NCBI GenBank assembly: GCA_029961685.1 | Contig: JARWKL010000011.1 | Span: forward strand, 6,512,501 to 6,576,500 | Direction of reading: 5' to 3' | Length of the DNA: 64,000 nt | From: Aristolochia californica | Taxonomy: Eukaryota; Streptophyta; Magnoliopsida; Piperales; Aristolochiaceae | The notes under the pieces: generated by a model | What the model was told of the DNA's origin: nothing | Database searches by the model: none | The model's input: only the letters and a program-made list of their open reading frames with translations | Shown here: one piece after another, positions 1-16,100 of the stretch | How the letters are laid out: each line of letters begins with the position of its first letter | Numbering within the stretch: the stretch's first letter is position 1 | Made by a program: the position numbers and the translations under genes

Positions 1-485
1 GCACATAGCATTGGCTGTTAATGAAGAACTGGACCTACAAACTAGGCTTCTAGTATGTTTTCTCTAATTCTTTCCCTTGAATGTCTCCATTTCCTTCATA
101 CCCATACTCAATTCTTCTAGATTTCTTATGTCTTGCATGTTTTGTGCAGGATAACCTGGACCAGCATGTCGATACAACTGACTCACGTTTACAGGTTCTA
201 TTTCTGTTCTATTTCAGTAGTACGCGTCGCTGTAGTACGCGTCGCTGTAGTAACCACCCGAAAAGCCTTAAAATTGCTGGTTTTTCCCCTTCTTCTTTTG
301 CCACAATCTTTTAAGATGATTTTATTTATCCTCCCAAATTTATGAAAATGCAGAGGGTGCAGAAGAAACTGGCTTTCCTCAATAAGCGTACAAAGGGAGG
401 GTGCTCTTGCATGTGTTTGCTGTTAGCAGTGGTCGGTATTGTGATTCTGATAGTTGTCATATGGGCTCTGATCAAGTTCTTGTGA
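1..485 (+). CDS. SYP5: SYP51/SYP52-like Qc-SNARE syntaxin, C-terminal exons (5' partial)
   Basis: Three exons at 1-52, 150-194 and 354-485 (stop TGA 483-485), joined by GT-AG introns in matching phase, give the end of a Qc-SNARE. The first exon reads HIALAVNEELDLQTRLL, then DNLDQHVDTTDSRLQ, then RVQKKLAFLNKR followed by a Cys-rich GGCSCMC stretch and a C-terminal hydrophobic anchor of about 20 residues ending IKFL. This is the end of the SNARE helix plus tail anchor of plant SYP5 syntaxins, which act in fusion at the TGN, prevacuolar compartment and vacuole. The Longin-like N-terminus and first SNARE layers lie left of the window. No lesion is seen. Whether it is the SYP51 or SYP52 orthologue cannot be told from the tail. 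The gene converges on MCM4, whose stop is about 350 bp away. Confidence 0.9.
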
Positions 486-837
486 GATTTGTTCTTCCCA
501 TTTCATCAGGTGTGCCTTTCGATGCTGTGTGATTTTTATTTTTTCCTCGGTGTTTTTTAAGTATTGTGGACTCTCCGAAGCTATAAACATAATAGTTCTT
601 TGTGGAGTTTTACAGACGAAAACAGATCTGATTCATCTACTATGTAAGTACAGACTAGCATTCTTCCGGAGTACATTTCCCAATCCTGTCAAGCATATAA
701 TTTCTGTTTCCTGTTCTAGCTAATCTATACTTCATTACTAGTCTGTGCTTAGAATTGGTGTAAGATAAGTCGTCATATCCCATCTATCACCTGCAGAACA
801 AGTCAAAATTCCCATTCCAAACAAGGTTTTAATCACA
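486..837. other. Convergent intergenic spacer between SYP5 and MCM4
   Basis: About 350 bp between the two stop codons. It must hold both 3' UTRs. No conserved coding sequence and no clear repeat is visible. Confidence 0.6.
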
Positions 838-4875
<4,038 letters not shown>

Positions 4876-5701
4876 GGCGGAGGATACAGAGAAAGCTGCG
4901 AGTTTGGACAGGAAGGGATCGAAGGCAGGAAAATCCACAAAAACTAACTAGAGCAGGAATTTGGCGGGAGAAAAATTAAGCGACCGTAGTCCCAGAAGGT
5001 GGGAGCAATCCGTTAGATGGGCGACCGGTTAAAAGTGGGAAATTTTACAGATTTTTATTCAATGATGGCAAATTTACATTCCGTATATCAAATATTTTTT
5101 ATTTACGATTTTCATTATTTGAAATAAAAATGCCCCTATTTTTACACCACAACTATCTCATAAAAAAATAGGATTATAACAATACAATATAATATTTCAC
5201 TATAGAAAAAATGTCTCTATATATCTTTTTCTTATAAACCACTAAAAAACTATTTTTATCGGTAAGTATAATTATGTTATTCCATAGTAAAATACCATAT
5301 TATGAACCATTATAACATATGTCATGAGATAGTTGCGAGTTGAAACTAAGAACATTTTTGTCACAAATAATATAAATAAATCATATATATAACATTTTTT
5401 ATACATAAATCATGAATTTGTTATCATAAAATATAAAAATATGTATCAACAATTGATAGATCAAAAATATCAAATTCATAATTCATAGTCTTTGAGATAA
5501 AATGCCCTTGTTCTGACTACTCTGTAATAGAATACTATGTTATGTTGCTCTACAGTAAAATATTATATTATTTACTATCATGTTTCTATTTTATTAGCTA
5601 CTTGTCGGTTAGAAATAGGGGCATATGTGATATATGAATTATGGATTTAACATTGATTAATATATAATCTATAAATTTCCCTATAATGGGAAAAATGTGG
5701 A
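4876..5701. other. MCM4 upstream region and AT-rich spacer
   Basis: Contains the MCM4 5' flank with the E2F-like motif, then about 650 bp of AT-rich sequence with no coding signal. Short stretches such as TCATAGATAAAAG recur on both sides of the TRIM element, but no clear second transposon could be bounded. Confidence 0.5.
4960..4968 (-). promoter_or_regulatory. E2F-type site upstream of MCM4
   Basis: TTTGGCGGG lies about 85-95 bp upstream of the MCM4 start codon and fits the plant E2F consensus TTT(C/G)(C/G)CG(C/G). Plant MCM genes are known E2F/DP targets at G1/S. The match and position are seen; function is inferred. Confidence 0.55.
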
Positions 5702-5706
5702 TGATA

Positions 5707-5998
5707 TGTCAGAGCTAGGTGGTTCCAGTCCACTTGAGTTAGGTTCCGTCCACCCCTGGTTCACCTGAGTTAGGTATTTGGTTTTTCGCACTTAACAGAC
5801 TGGTCTTTTGGGTTGTATTGGCTAGGTGTTTAACATGGTATAAGAGCGGTAAAGAACGGGAACGGTGGGTGTCAGAACTAGGTGATTCTGGTCCACTTGG
5901 GTTAGGTTTCGTCTACCCCTAGCTCACCTGGGTTAGGTATTTGGTTTTTCGCACTTAACATATTGGTCTTTTGGTTTGTATTAGCTAAGCGTTTAACG
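5707..5998 (+). mobile_element. Miniature LTR retroelement (TRIM-like), 292 bp
   Basis: Two direct repeats of exactly 129 bp, 5707-5835 and 5870-5998, start TGTCAGA and end TTTAACA (left) or TTTAACG (right). They differ at about 17 positions. The 34-bp space between them begins TGGTATAAGAGC, one base off the usual initiator-Met tRNA primer-binding site TGGTATCAGAGC, and ends in a purine-rich run (AAAGAACGGGAACGGTGGG) able to serve as polypurine tract. The element is flanked by a perfect 5-bp duplication TGATA (5702-5706 and 5999-6003). There is no coding capacity. These are the hallmarks of terminal-repeat retrotransposons in miniature, which need proteins from an autonomous element. The LTRs show no 5S rRNA-like domain, so it is not obviously Cassandra. 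Confidence 0.88.
5836..5847 (+). other. Primer-binding site of the TRIM
   Basis: TGGTATAAGAGC directly follows the left LTR and matches the complement of the initiator-Met tRNA 3' end except for one base. Confidence 0.8.
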
Positions 5999-6003
5999 TG
6001 ATA

Positions 6004-6361
6004 TATTAGTTGAAAACAAGGGTATTTTCATCTAAAAAATATGAATTAGAAATGTGATATACTTAATCTATGAATTGTGGGTTTGACATTAATTAATGTA
6101 TAATCAATAAAATTTCCTAAAATTTATAAATTTTATGGATTATATAGTAATTGATGTTAAATCCGTAATTCATAGATAAAAGATGACCTATTAAGTTATT
6201 AATCATTAAAAACATTTTCGTTCACGCGCTCGTGTTTCCACGTTTGGACACGAAGCGATATGCCCTAGACATCGATAGAGTTGTCCTTTTCTCTCTCTGA
6301 AATTTTAATTCCCAGGAAAAGAGACGGAGACAGACGCAGACCCTTTTTCGTTTCCATCCTT
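6004..6361. other. Spacer and 5' flank of the USP gene
   Basis: AT-rich to about 6210, then a GC-richer promoter region leading to the USP gene. No coding sequence seen. Confidence 0.5.
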
Positions 6362-6367
6362 TATATA
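6362..6367 (+). promoter_or_regulatory. TATA box of the USP gene
   Basis: TATATA in the context CCTTTATATAGGG, 87-92 bp before the chosen start codon, is well placed for a transcription start near 6395. No experimental support. Confidence 0.55.
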
Positions 6368-6453
6368 GGGATTGGCCTTGCCGAAGAGCATTTATCAATT
6401 TCGCCTGGTCTCACTGCTTGAGCTCACGAAATTGTCCAAGAGATACGAGAGAT

Positions 6454-7573
6454 ATGGGAGGAGACCGAAACATCGGTGTTGCCCTCGACTTCTCTAAGAG
6501 CAGCAAGTATGCACTGAAATGGGCGATCGATAACTTGTTCGACAAAGGTGACACCCTCGTCGTCATCCATGTCAGATCTGATGATGCCGACGAGACTAAA
6601 CATCAGCTTTGGGCCAAAACTGGAGCTCGTATGTTTAATTGTTAATACGCTTGCTTCCGTGTTTTATTTCTTCGTTTTTTTTCCTTTTTAGAAAGATTCC
6701 GGTGTTTTTTTACGGACTGTGGCGTCTGATATCTATTGATCTGCGTAGCTCTTATACCTTTGGTGGAGTTTCGGGAGAAGGAAGTGATGCAGCAGTACGG
6801 TCTGGAACTTGATATGGAAGTTCTGGACATGTTAGACACAGTTGCGAGGCAAAAACAGGTACATCTTGTCTTCGGTGGTCGTGCTCTATTTTTTATTTTT
6901 TTATTTTTTCAAATAGATTAGCATATCGTGCTTATTCTTCATTTTTTTTTCTTGTCTGTTAAAAAAAAAAAAAGGTGAACATTGTGGCTAAGCTTTACTG
7001 GGGAGATGCAAGGGACAAGCTCCTGCAGGCTATTGATGACCTGAAGCTTGATTCGTTGGTCATGGGAAGCAGAGGTCTGGGGCAGATCCAAAGGTATCTA
7101 TTCCAAACTAAACTGAATAGAAGGGGTGTCTAGACTACTACAAGATCTCATGAGTTCCACGCTCTCCAAAATCCAATGGTCAGGGAATCCCCCTGTGTTT
7201 TTGAATCAAGATAATATACTCTCGAGTCTGTTTCTTTTTTCTGTTTTTATTTCCTTATCTTTTGTAGTATTTACACATGCATCAGCCATTAGGAAAAGCT
7301 GATGGATAAGTAGAAAATTGGCCACAAATGCACTCGTTAAAATGCATTGAGCGGAAATTTACTCTAGCCGAACGGGCTGACTTCTTCAACCAAAAGTGAA
7401 TCCATCTATTATTCTTTTTGGAACTCTTGTCTACTCATTTTACTGATCGACATATTGATTTCTAGCAATTTGTTCTTGGCAGGATTATACTAGGGAGTGT
7501 TTCAAACTATGTTATTTCCACTGCAACCTGTCCAGTGACAATTGTCAAGGATCCAAGCTTTAAGCACCACTGA
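6454..7573 (+). CDS. Universal stress protein A-like protein (USP family)
   Basis: Four exons, 6454-6628, 6749-6858, 6975-7093 and 7483-7573, join in frame to 495 nt (164 residues plus stop). The start ATG at 6454 gives [17 protein letters not shown]; an in-frame TTG upstream is not needed. All introns are GT-AG, although the third acceptor is preceded by an A-run rather than pyrimidines. The single USP domain has the beta-1 region NIGVALDFS with the Asp that contacts adenine, and the nucleotide-binding motif G-2X-G-9X-G(S/T) seen as [15 protein letters not shown] near residues 127-141. It ends [14 protein letters not shown]. This matches the short single-domain plant USPs related to Arabidopsis At3g53990, cytosolic ATP-binding stress proteins. 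The frame is open throughout and the gene looks intact. Confidence 0.93.
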
Positions 7574-9507
7574 GGATATGCCTTGTTGGGACTGGTTTCC
7601 TCATGGCTTTACTTCAGCATGGGAGTGCTAGATGAGTTCTAATGGATTTCTAGTCTTGTTTTTATAGTAAATTATGTGGCTTATTTCCAATAAGGATATC
7701 TTTCTATGAAATGTTGGACCACTTCGGGATAATTGTCTAATGGTTGATAAATGATAAAGAAATGGTGTTTGAGAGTACAGTTTAGAATACCTTCGTTTGA
7801 AATGCACCTGTCAGCATGGATTTACTTTTTGATCTTTAGCATACTCAGAATTGCCCATGATCTTTGTCTGAGCTTTTCCAAGGTTGAGATTTATTGGTTT
7901 CTCACTCTAAAAACGAAAATGTAAAGAATGATACAGTCAAACTATAAGTAAACAAGCTTGGGAGCTTGCAATTTAACCCTAAGCCACTGCAATATGGAGA
8001 AAGGCATATGAATAATAGGATTGACACATGACCAATAAAAATGTAACCATCACATTTGTACTCTGTTATCTATACAAATGTAATTGCAATAGATAAGTCA
8101 CTGCTACACGACTGCAATGGAGTGGACTATTGTGTTTATTTGCGACTTTGATGCTGTCATGACTCTGAGTATATTTTTATGGAACACCATAATATTTTGA
8201 TGAGGTGTTGCTTTCTCAACTTTCTACCTGTGGTCCTTCTCTATAGTACATTAACATGGTGTAGCTTTCTATTCCATTTCCGCTTGTATGGTCCATCTTG
8301 GGTGGAATCCTACTGAAGCCACGAAAATTTTTCATATCTCCCTGTCTTTTGCTCCAAGGTGAGACTACCAGTCTCTAGTCTGTAGGCCTCCTTCAGGTGG
8401 TTTAAGCACGGCATCATTACTGGGGATTGCTTGGACTTGGTACCTGCTAGCCAAACGTTTTTTAATTACGCAATCTCCATCTTTCAGAGGGGATCAAATT
8501 ATTCTGATTACCAGTCAGATAATGTTTCAAACATGCAGGCTTGCTTATTCTCAACTACTTTTTAGCTGCCTATGTGTGTTTCTTGTACTGTCTATGTTTG
8601 TGACTTCGTTTTTGTTATAGTTTAAGCTTCCTCTGCAAATGTTTTATCTGTTTGTGCATTGGTTTAAGCTTGTTAAAAATTAGTACAACCCTCTTGTTCT
8701 AGAACATGTTTTGAGTTACCTTTAACTACTGCTTGGTGGTTTCTCTTGTTTCAGTTTTCTTCTGGGTGTTTTTGTATGGAATCGTTGGTAACTTCGGTTC
8801 TCAATTGTCTGATCTCCTCTTATTCTTATTTTTTGTTCACATATTTATCTGGTTTTTATCTATCGATCGTGACTTTTGATATATCAAGTTTAGCATGATT
8901 TGGTCCGGATGGCAATGCCCCTAATTCAATGCTGTGCATGGCTATTCCTGGTTATTCCTCCTGGTTGTTCATCTACCTTTTCCTTTCTCAGTTTGAGTAG
9001 AGCTGCAGGGAAATTCTCTTGATGTATGAGAACCAGTTTAGTGTTGCATCTCCTCCATTCAAGTTAACTAGATGGTTTGAATCTCCATTTTGTTTTGAAT
9101 TTTATCTAGTTTTGCTTGGGATATCGGTCAGCAAACTTCCAATCATGAGATTCAGTGCAAAAATGAGCATTAGTGCTAGTCTCAGCCTTCGAGCCTAGTG
9201 GGTTCTTAGTGGGGTTATATATACTTTCAATTTTCTCCTTCCTTTCCTTGCATTACAACGTAGTTGAACTACTCAGCTACCTGAACTTCAAAGTTTTAAA
9301 CTGCTGTTGATGGGCTCATTGCCATTCCGAGCACAAACTGCTCGTTTCCAGGCCTGGCCACTTACAGAAAATGGTAGAAATCGTTTTCAGTTACAAATGG
9401 ATTTTCAGAAAGTATTGTTATTCCACCTTCCTTAAAAATTCTTTCCTTGTAAATGGAGTCATTTTTTTCAAGTGATTTTTGGCTAAAAGAAGGGAGGAAA
9501 ACCTTAA
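7574..9507. other. Intergenic region after USP
   Basis: The first 100-200 bp is likely 3' UTR. The rest is non-repetitive, T-rich sequence in which no conserved coding block, RNA gene or transposon end could be recognised on either strand. Confidence 0.5.
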
Positions 9508-9664
9508 GGGTTTGTTTGGAACCCCTAGAAAAGAAAAGAAAATCGTTAGTGAAAATAAGATAATGATAAAAAAAAAATTATTAACAATTTTTTAGAATAA
9601 TAATAGTAAAATTTTTATTTTCTTGTATTTCCTTTTTCTTTTCAATAGGGTTCCAAACAGACCT
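9508..9664. mobile_element. MITE-like element with about 40-bp inverted ends
   Basis: The left end GGGTTTGTTTGGAACCCC followed by an AAAAGAAAAGAAAA run is matched in inverse by the right end, whose complement reads GGTCTGTTTGGAACCC followed by a similar A/G run. The inside is short and AT-rich with no coding. Size and structure fit a non-autonomous DNA transposon. A target duplication was not clear. Confidence 0.6.
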
Positions 9665-10654
9665 GAAAAGCTGTAGGGGAGAGAATTGTGTTTTTCTCAT
9701 CTCCTTTGATTCCCCAACATTCTGCCAATGGTAAAGGTCTTTCATTTTGGGACCTTCAAATTTTAGTTAGGTACTTAATCAATTTGATATGTATTAATTG
9801 ATTCAAATTAACCTATTACGAAACTTAGAACAAGGCATTGTTTGATCGAGTCATTATATAAGATCTAATCAACTAGTTGCAGGAATGCACATAATGATAT
9901 AAAAATGTCATATCGAAATATTCTAGCTGAGTTTTGATACCAATTGTTGGTCCAAGTGGCTTATGAAGAAGGGAGTGAATTGGAGTGTTTCAAATTAAAT
10001 TTTATGTAAGACGTATAAATAAAGTATCATATAAATTTACAATTTTAATGAAAAATAAACATTCACATAACATAACACAAGGAGAATTTTTGTTATCGAT
10101 GTTTTCATAATGGTATTCACAGCCCAAGAACTCTCGTTCAAGAAATTTTACTATTTCAAAGCTCTAATAGCAGGAATTTACACAAAGAGATTTCGACTTT
10201 CTTTAAGTCACATGTAGTTCAATACATATTTTTACAATAACAGTCCCCCTAAGAGATTGGTGTTAGTATCTAGGTTGAATAGGTTCTAGATAAACCTTTC
10301 ACAAGATAAAAAGAAAAGAAAAGAAAACTAACACCTTTTATTTGGAGAGTTCTTCAAAGTGAGAGATTCAAACTTTCACTTCTTTAGCAACATAATATGG
10401 AGTGAGGGAGTTTGTCTATATTGCAAAAGGATATGAATGGAAAGAGAAGATAATTTTGCAAGGTTGAAGTTCTCTCTTTCACTTTAAAGTACTTTTGAGA
10501 AATTTTGTAAGATTGAGAGTAAATGCTCAAAGTTTTTGCCAATAAATACTCATTAACTTCTCTATGTATACTTTAGTAAGTTTTTTATAACTTCTCCAAG
10601 CCAAACTAGCTGTTATTACCCATTACCAAAAATCAATAAATTGATTGTCTTTGG
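9665..10654. other. AT-rich spacer with a possible antisense LTR-element start
   Basis: At 9935-9943 the complement of a primer-binding-like TTGGTATCAAAAC is next to TGTTGG (9944), as at the inner edge of an LTR on the minus strand. No partner LTR or polyprotein was found, so this is only a possible fragment. The remainder shows no features. Confidence 0.3.
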
Positions 10655-11150
10655 AAATTTAGTCTTTATTTGAACGAGGGTAATGGGAGGCTATACTTCT
10701 TTGCTCATTCTCTCTGGTCTCTTCACTCCATCCATCCCCCTATACAAGCGAGTCATGCAACTTTACATGTCAGCCATCACAAATGTCACCATGTCGTGAT
10801 GATTTATCCTTCGCATCAAGGTCGGCCTGCATGATGGCAATCAGCTCGAATGACAATAAAGAAGATGATCGTGCCTCACATCACAGGAAATTTGACTCTC
10901 CAAGACTTTAAGAAAGGAAACAAGGAAACTAGAAAATATACTAAAAGGCCTTATAAAATAAGAAAGCATTTCAATGTTCAAAAATGTAAACATTATATGC
11001 ATTGTTGTACAGGGTTGACTATTTTTCATATTCACCAAATTAATCAAAGTCACTATTTGCATGTTCTTCATGATAGGTGACCCCATGCAACACTAGATAC
11101 ACAATCTCATGTAAAGTTAAATACATCCACACATGTGGCACCAGGACCCA
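10655..11150. repeat. About 500-bp direct repeat, left copy
   Basis: Runs from AAATTTAGTCTTTATTTGAA to GTGGCACCAGGACCCA. A homologous copy in the same orientation is at 17285-17793, and the pair brackets the LRR receptor-like pseudogene. Similarity is extensive but with many substitutions and indels. There is no TG...CA terminus, so it is probably part of a locus duplication rather than an LTR. Confidence 0.8.
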
Positions 11151-13147
11151 CTGTTGATCGGTCACTGGATTCCATATAAGCATACTTTAAGGAGATCATA
11201 CCAACCTTTGAACAAACTAATAAGAACCTCGTCATGGTCTTTTCTTTTCAGCTTCCAATGAAAGAATTAAAGCTCATTTAAACAATGGTGAGATAGAGAG
11301 AGAGAGAGAAAGAGAAAGGGATAGATACCAAGTGGGAGAAAGGGGAGAGGGAGATGAGTTTTAGGAGATGGGGAGGAGAGCAAGGTAGGAGAGACTCGAG
11401 GAATAGGCATGATTGTTTTTTTCTTCCAAGACCCCTATTTATATTTTTTTCATTACATGTTTAGGAAAACTTCTCAATCAATTAGACTCCATGGGTGATT
11501 ATAAAATCAAAGGAGAGAATCTAGGAAACTTTTAAATCAATTACAATCTTATCTTCTAGAGATTTTTTAACAAATGAATGTAGAAATTCTAGTGATCCAT
11601 CAAAAGGAAGGTAGGACTCCAATTTCTACCATTGATTTTTAATCTTATATCCGCTTTTACCTTTGAGTATCATTTTCCTCTTTTGCCCTTGAGCTCCTAC
11701 GTCCCCCATGCTTGTGCATGGGTCCACATGTGTGCTACCTTTTTTTCTCTTGTTTCTTCTTCCTTTTTGTCCTCGTCTATTCTTCTTTGTTGGAGTAATT
11801 TTGGGTCTCTATCACAAACTCAACCCCTACTTGTGTGAGAGGGATCTACCAAAGAGATTGGTGCACTTAAAGCATTAGGAGGAAACATTCCTACGAAGAG
11901 ATTACTGATCAAATTGTAAGATACCAAGACCAAATAAGTTGCCGATTCAAATTTCTTATATAATTCTTTTAATAAAATTTCTAATATAATTCTTTTTTAT
12001 GGGATTTCTTGAGTTTGTGCTGCCATAAGAAGTGATAAAAAGTTATTTATTGTATAATAATACGCAAGTGATCAAGAACTATCGTATCGATTCTTGGTTT
12101 ATTTTTCGTATTTGCTCATTTTAACATTTTTGAAAGTCAAGAGAAATAATGCGGGCAGAAAAAAATTTCATATTAAAAAATAAGAGTAAACAATGGTGCA
12201 TGTTTAGCATGGTTAAGTTGCCTAAATCATAATGGATAATGGGGAAAAGCAATGAGGAGTCCTTCATATCTTTTTGGAAAGAAAAAAAACAATACTTCCT
12301 AGAGAGTATGAACTTGAAAAGAGGATTCTTATTCTTACTTATTGTATTTGATTGTAAAGCTTTTATGCATGTAATTACATAAAATAGGTCAAAACTTGAT
12401 GTTAAATCTATCCAATGCATCTTTTTTGGATATTGAGATAGAGATGTCGAATTTGGATATAGAGTGTGAGATTATGAGAAAAAGAAATTGCATAGAAGTA
12501 GAAAAGATGTTGAAGTAATGAATCAATCTCATGAAAAGGAGGATGATGTTATCATCTCAAGAGCAACCATATGAATCACCTCAAGAGCCTCTACAAAATA
12601 ATATTTCTAATGAACAACTCTTAATTGGAATATTAGTACGAATACCTTCGTTTAAGAGTTATATGATGAATCTAAAATACCAGACTATACCTTTCCCCAT
12701 TTTTGCCGAGTAGAATAAAAAAAGGGGATTTAAATGGCATCAGGTGGCTATCATTTGCATAATTACAGATTGATTAAGGTTGTCCTTCCAAGTTCTAACC
12801 CATGGAACACGACAGGCATCAATCTTGCTCTCCTTTCTCAAAGGAAAGGATTGAAAGGGGCCAGTGACAAGTCTTAAAAGTCTATTGACGTGCAAAATGG
12901 TTCTTCTTTGTGTTTTTTACAGCCGAAAAGTTTTCCACATGGTATCTTTTGACAGTGAATAGACCCAAAAATGTACATTAGCTATACAAACTAAAATTTT
13001 AATTGAGCAAAAAGGGTGAAATCGTTCTCCATTTTTATTTCCTAATAATTCTTTTGGGGCCAAAGACGAGAAAGGCTTCTAACCCATTGGACGGGCCATA
13101 GAAATTTCTAACCCGTTGGACGGGCGATAAATCATCCTAGATAAGTC
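11151..13147. other. Spacer upstream of the RLP pseudogene
   Basis: Nearly 2 kb of AT-rich sequence with a short GA repeat (about 11293-11312). No convincing gene. Small open frames here lack any recognisable family signature. Confidence 0.5.
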
Positions 13148-13188
13148 TATAAATAACCCAAGGAATTCTTTCTTCTCCATATCTTGCA

Positions 13189-16100
13189 ATGAGTATTATG
13201 GGTAGTTCAATTCCCGCTCTTCTTTTCTTATATGTTGTTTTCCATCTATTTCTCAATACTCTCGTGAGTGGCTGCCATGAACAAGAGAGACAAGCTCTCC
13301 TCAAGTTCAAACAGGGTCTTGATGATCCTACTGTAAGTAAGCTCTGTTCGTGGGTAGGGGAGGATTGTTGCAAATGGACTGGTATAAGCTACAAGAATAC
13401 TACTAGTCATGTTATTATGCTGGATCTTCGGAATGTAGACTTGGACAACTATGGGATGCCATTATTAAACTCCAGACTGGGTAGTAAGATTGATTCATCT
13501 TTGATTCATTTGAAGCATCTGAAGTATTTGGATTTGAGCTTGAACGATTTCAGTATGATTCATATCCCCAAATATTTTGGTTCTTTTGAACATCTCAGAT
13601 ATGTAAATCACTCTTATGCAAATTTCATTGGAAATATTCTACACCAGCTTTGCAACCTCTCTAATTTGCATACTCTTGATCTCAGATATGTTTTTGTGTC
13701 TTTCGATAGTGTTGATGACCTTTCTTGGCTTTCCTCTCTATTTTTTCTACAATACCTTGATCTCTCAGAGCTAGACCTTACAAGGGCATTGAATTGGCAA
13801 CAGGAAATCAACAAGGTTTCTTCTTTGAAAGAGTTACATTTGAGCTATTGCATGTTAGGAAATATCCATTCATCATTTCCATTTTCTAACCTCACATCTA
13901 TAAATGTCCTTGATTTATCTGATGACCAATTTAATTCTACATTACCCCATTGGTTGATAAATTTCAACAGCCTTGCATATCTTGATCTAAGTGTAAATGA
14001 GTTTAGTGGCTCAATCCCCTCTATTATAGGAAATCTTACTTCTCTTGAGTTTCTTAACTTGAGCCACAATTTCATTGATGGTAGGATTCCAAGAAGTTTC
14101 AGTAATTTATGCAATCTGAGGTATTTATAGTTATCAGGAAATTTTATTAGCAGTTGGGAAAGATTGACAGGATGTCTTGCCAAAAGTTTGAAAGAATTGT
14201 ATTTGAATTCCAATCACTTAACAGGAGATTTGCCGAATTGGTTGACTAATTTCAGCAGTCTCACACATCTTGATCTAGGTGGAAATGAGTTTAGTGGCTC
14301 AATACCATCTACTATGGGAAGTCTCACTTCTCTTGAGTTTCTTGACTTGAGCAATAATTCCATTGATGGTAGGATTCCAAGAAGTTTTAGTAATTTATGC
14401 AATTTGAGGATTTTACAGTTAAAAGAAAATTTTATTAGTAGTTGGGAGAGATTGACAGGATGACTTGCTAATAGCTTGGAAACCTTGGATGTGAGTGGAA
14501 ATCAATTGAAGGAAAGTTTACAAGTTTGGTTGGGAAAGACCAGTCATTTGAAGACCTTAAAGTTCCTTAATATATCTGACAACTTATTTTCGGGATTCAT
14601 TTCTTCCTCGATTGGGAGTTTATCATCACTGGAGGAATTATACTTAGCTGACAACAAACTCGGAGGCTATATTCCCGAAAGTATTGGAAAACTGTCAAAC
14701 TTGCTCTATTTTGATATTGGCAATAATTCCTTCACATTTGTCATCATTGAATCTCTTTTAACTGAAGTTGAAAGATTGAAGTTCATTAGAATGGCACACA
14801 ACAACTTGGTTTGGAAAGTTAATTCTCAATGACTCCCTCCTAACATCGAATACATTGATATATTGTCTTGTGGAGTGGAGCAAAAAAATTCGTCATGGCA
14901 GCAACACCATAGGTACATTTATTGGCTGGATATGTCTAATTCAAGTATTTCAGATGTTCTCCCGGATGGGTTTTAGAATATTATAGTCAACATGGAACAT
15001 TTGGATCTTTCTCACAACCAACTTCAGGGCAAATTGCCAAATTCATTCCTACAAATTTTGGATTTTTCAAACAATTCTATTTCTGGACCAATTCTTGAAA
15101 AGAATATGCCATTTTTGAGTTACTTGGATATTTCAAATAACTCTCTGAATGGTAGCATTCCATCCTTACTTTGCAAATTAGAAACCTTAGAATATCTTGA
15201 TCTATCAAGTAATTATCTACATGGCAATATTCTTGACTGCTGGGAAAATAAATCAATGTCTCTATGGTACATAAATTTCTCAAACAATAGTTTTTCTGGT
15301 GAAATTCCGAGATCACTGAGTGACATACCTTTCCTTACATCATTGCACTTGAGGAATAACATTTTGCCAGGAGAATCCCTTCAACCATGAAAAAGATGAA
15401 GTTATTGCTCGTTCTTGATCTCGCACATAACAAACTATCTGGAGTCATACAGACATGGTTCGGGGAGAATTTATCAAGTTTGAGGATTCTATCATTACGG
15501 TCAAATATGATTTACGAAAATATCCCTCCACAAATATCGAACATTAGTTCTCTTCTTTACTTCGATCTTTCACACAACAATCTATCAGGGGCTATTCCCC
15601 GATCTTTGGGGAACTTTACTGCAATGACTAATATACATGATGCTAGTGATCAATTTTTTTACGCTAGTACAAGTGCTTTAGAACTGAAATTCTTGGATAA
15701 TATTGTAATGAGTCTTAATGGAGTGGAACTTGAAAATAATGGGGCACTTGGATTTTTTAATCTCATAGATCTCTCAGCAAATAGTCTATTTGGAGACATT
15801 CCCGAAGAATTGACACGTCTCCTTGGACTAATCAGCTTGAACTTGTCAAGTAATTCTTTGAAAGGAAATATTCCCAATGAGATTGGAGCCTTGAAACAAT
15901 TGGAATCCTTGGATTTGTCCAGAAACAGACTTTTTGGTGAAGTGCCTTCAAGCTTAACGACACTATATTTCTTGAGCAAGCTAAACTTGTCATACAACAA
16001 TTTGTCAGGGAGGATACCATCTGGTTTTCAGTTACAGACACTCAACGACTCATCAATATATATTGGTAATGACAACCTATGTGGACAACCATTATCACCG

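Noticed and set aside
5707..5998. Simple tandem duplication, or a Cassandra element
   Set aside because: Primer site, TG...CA ends and 5-bp TSD argue for an LTR element; no 5S rRNA-like box was found in the LTR.
6418..6453. Upstream TTG start for the USP gene
   Set aside because: The ATG at 6454 fits the family N-terminus; the extra twelve residues have no counterpart.
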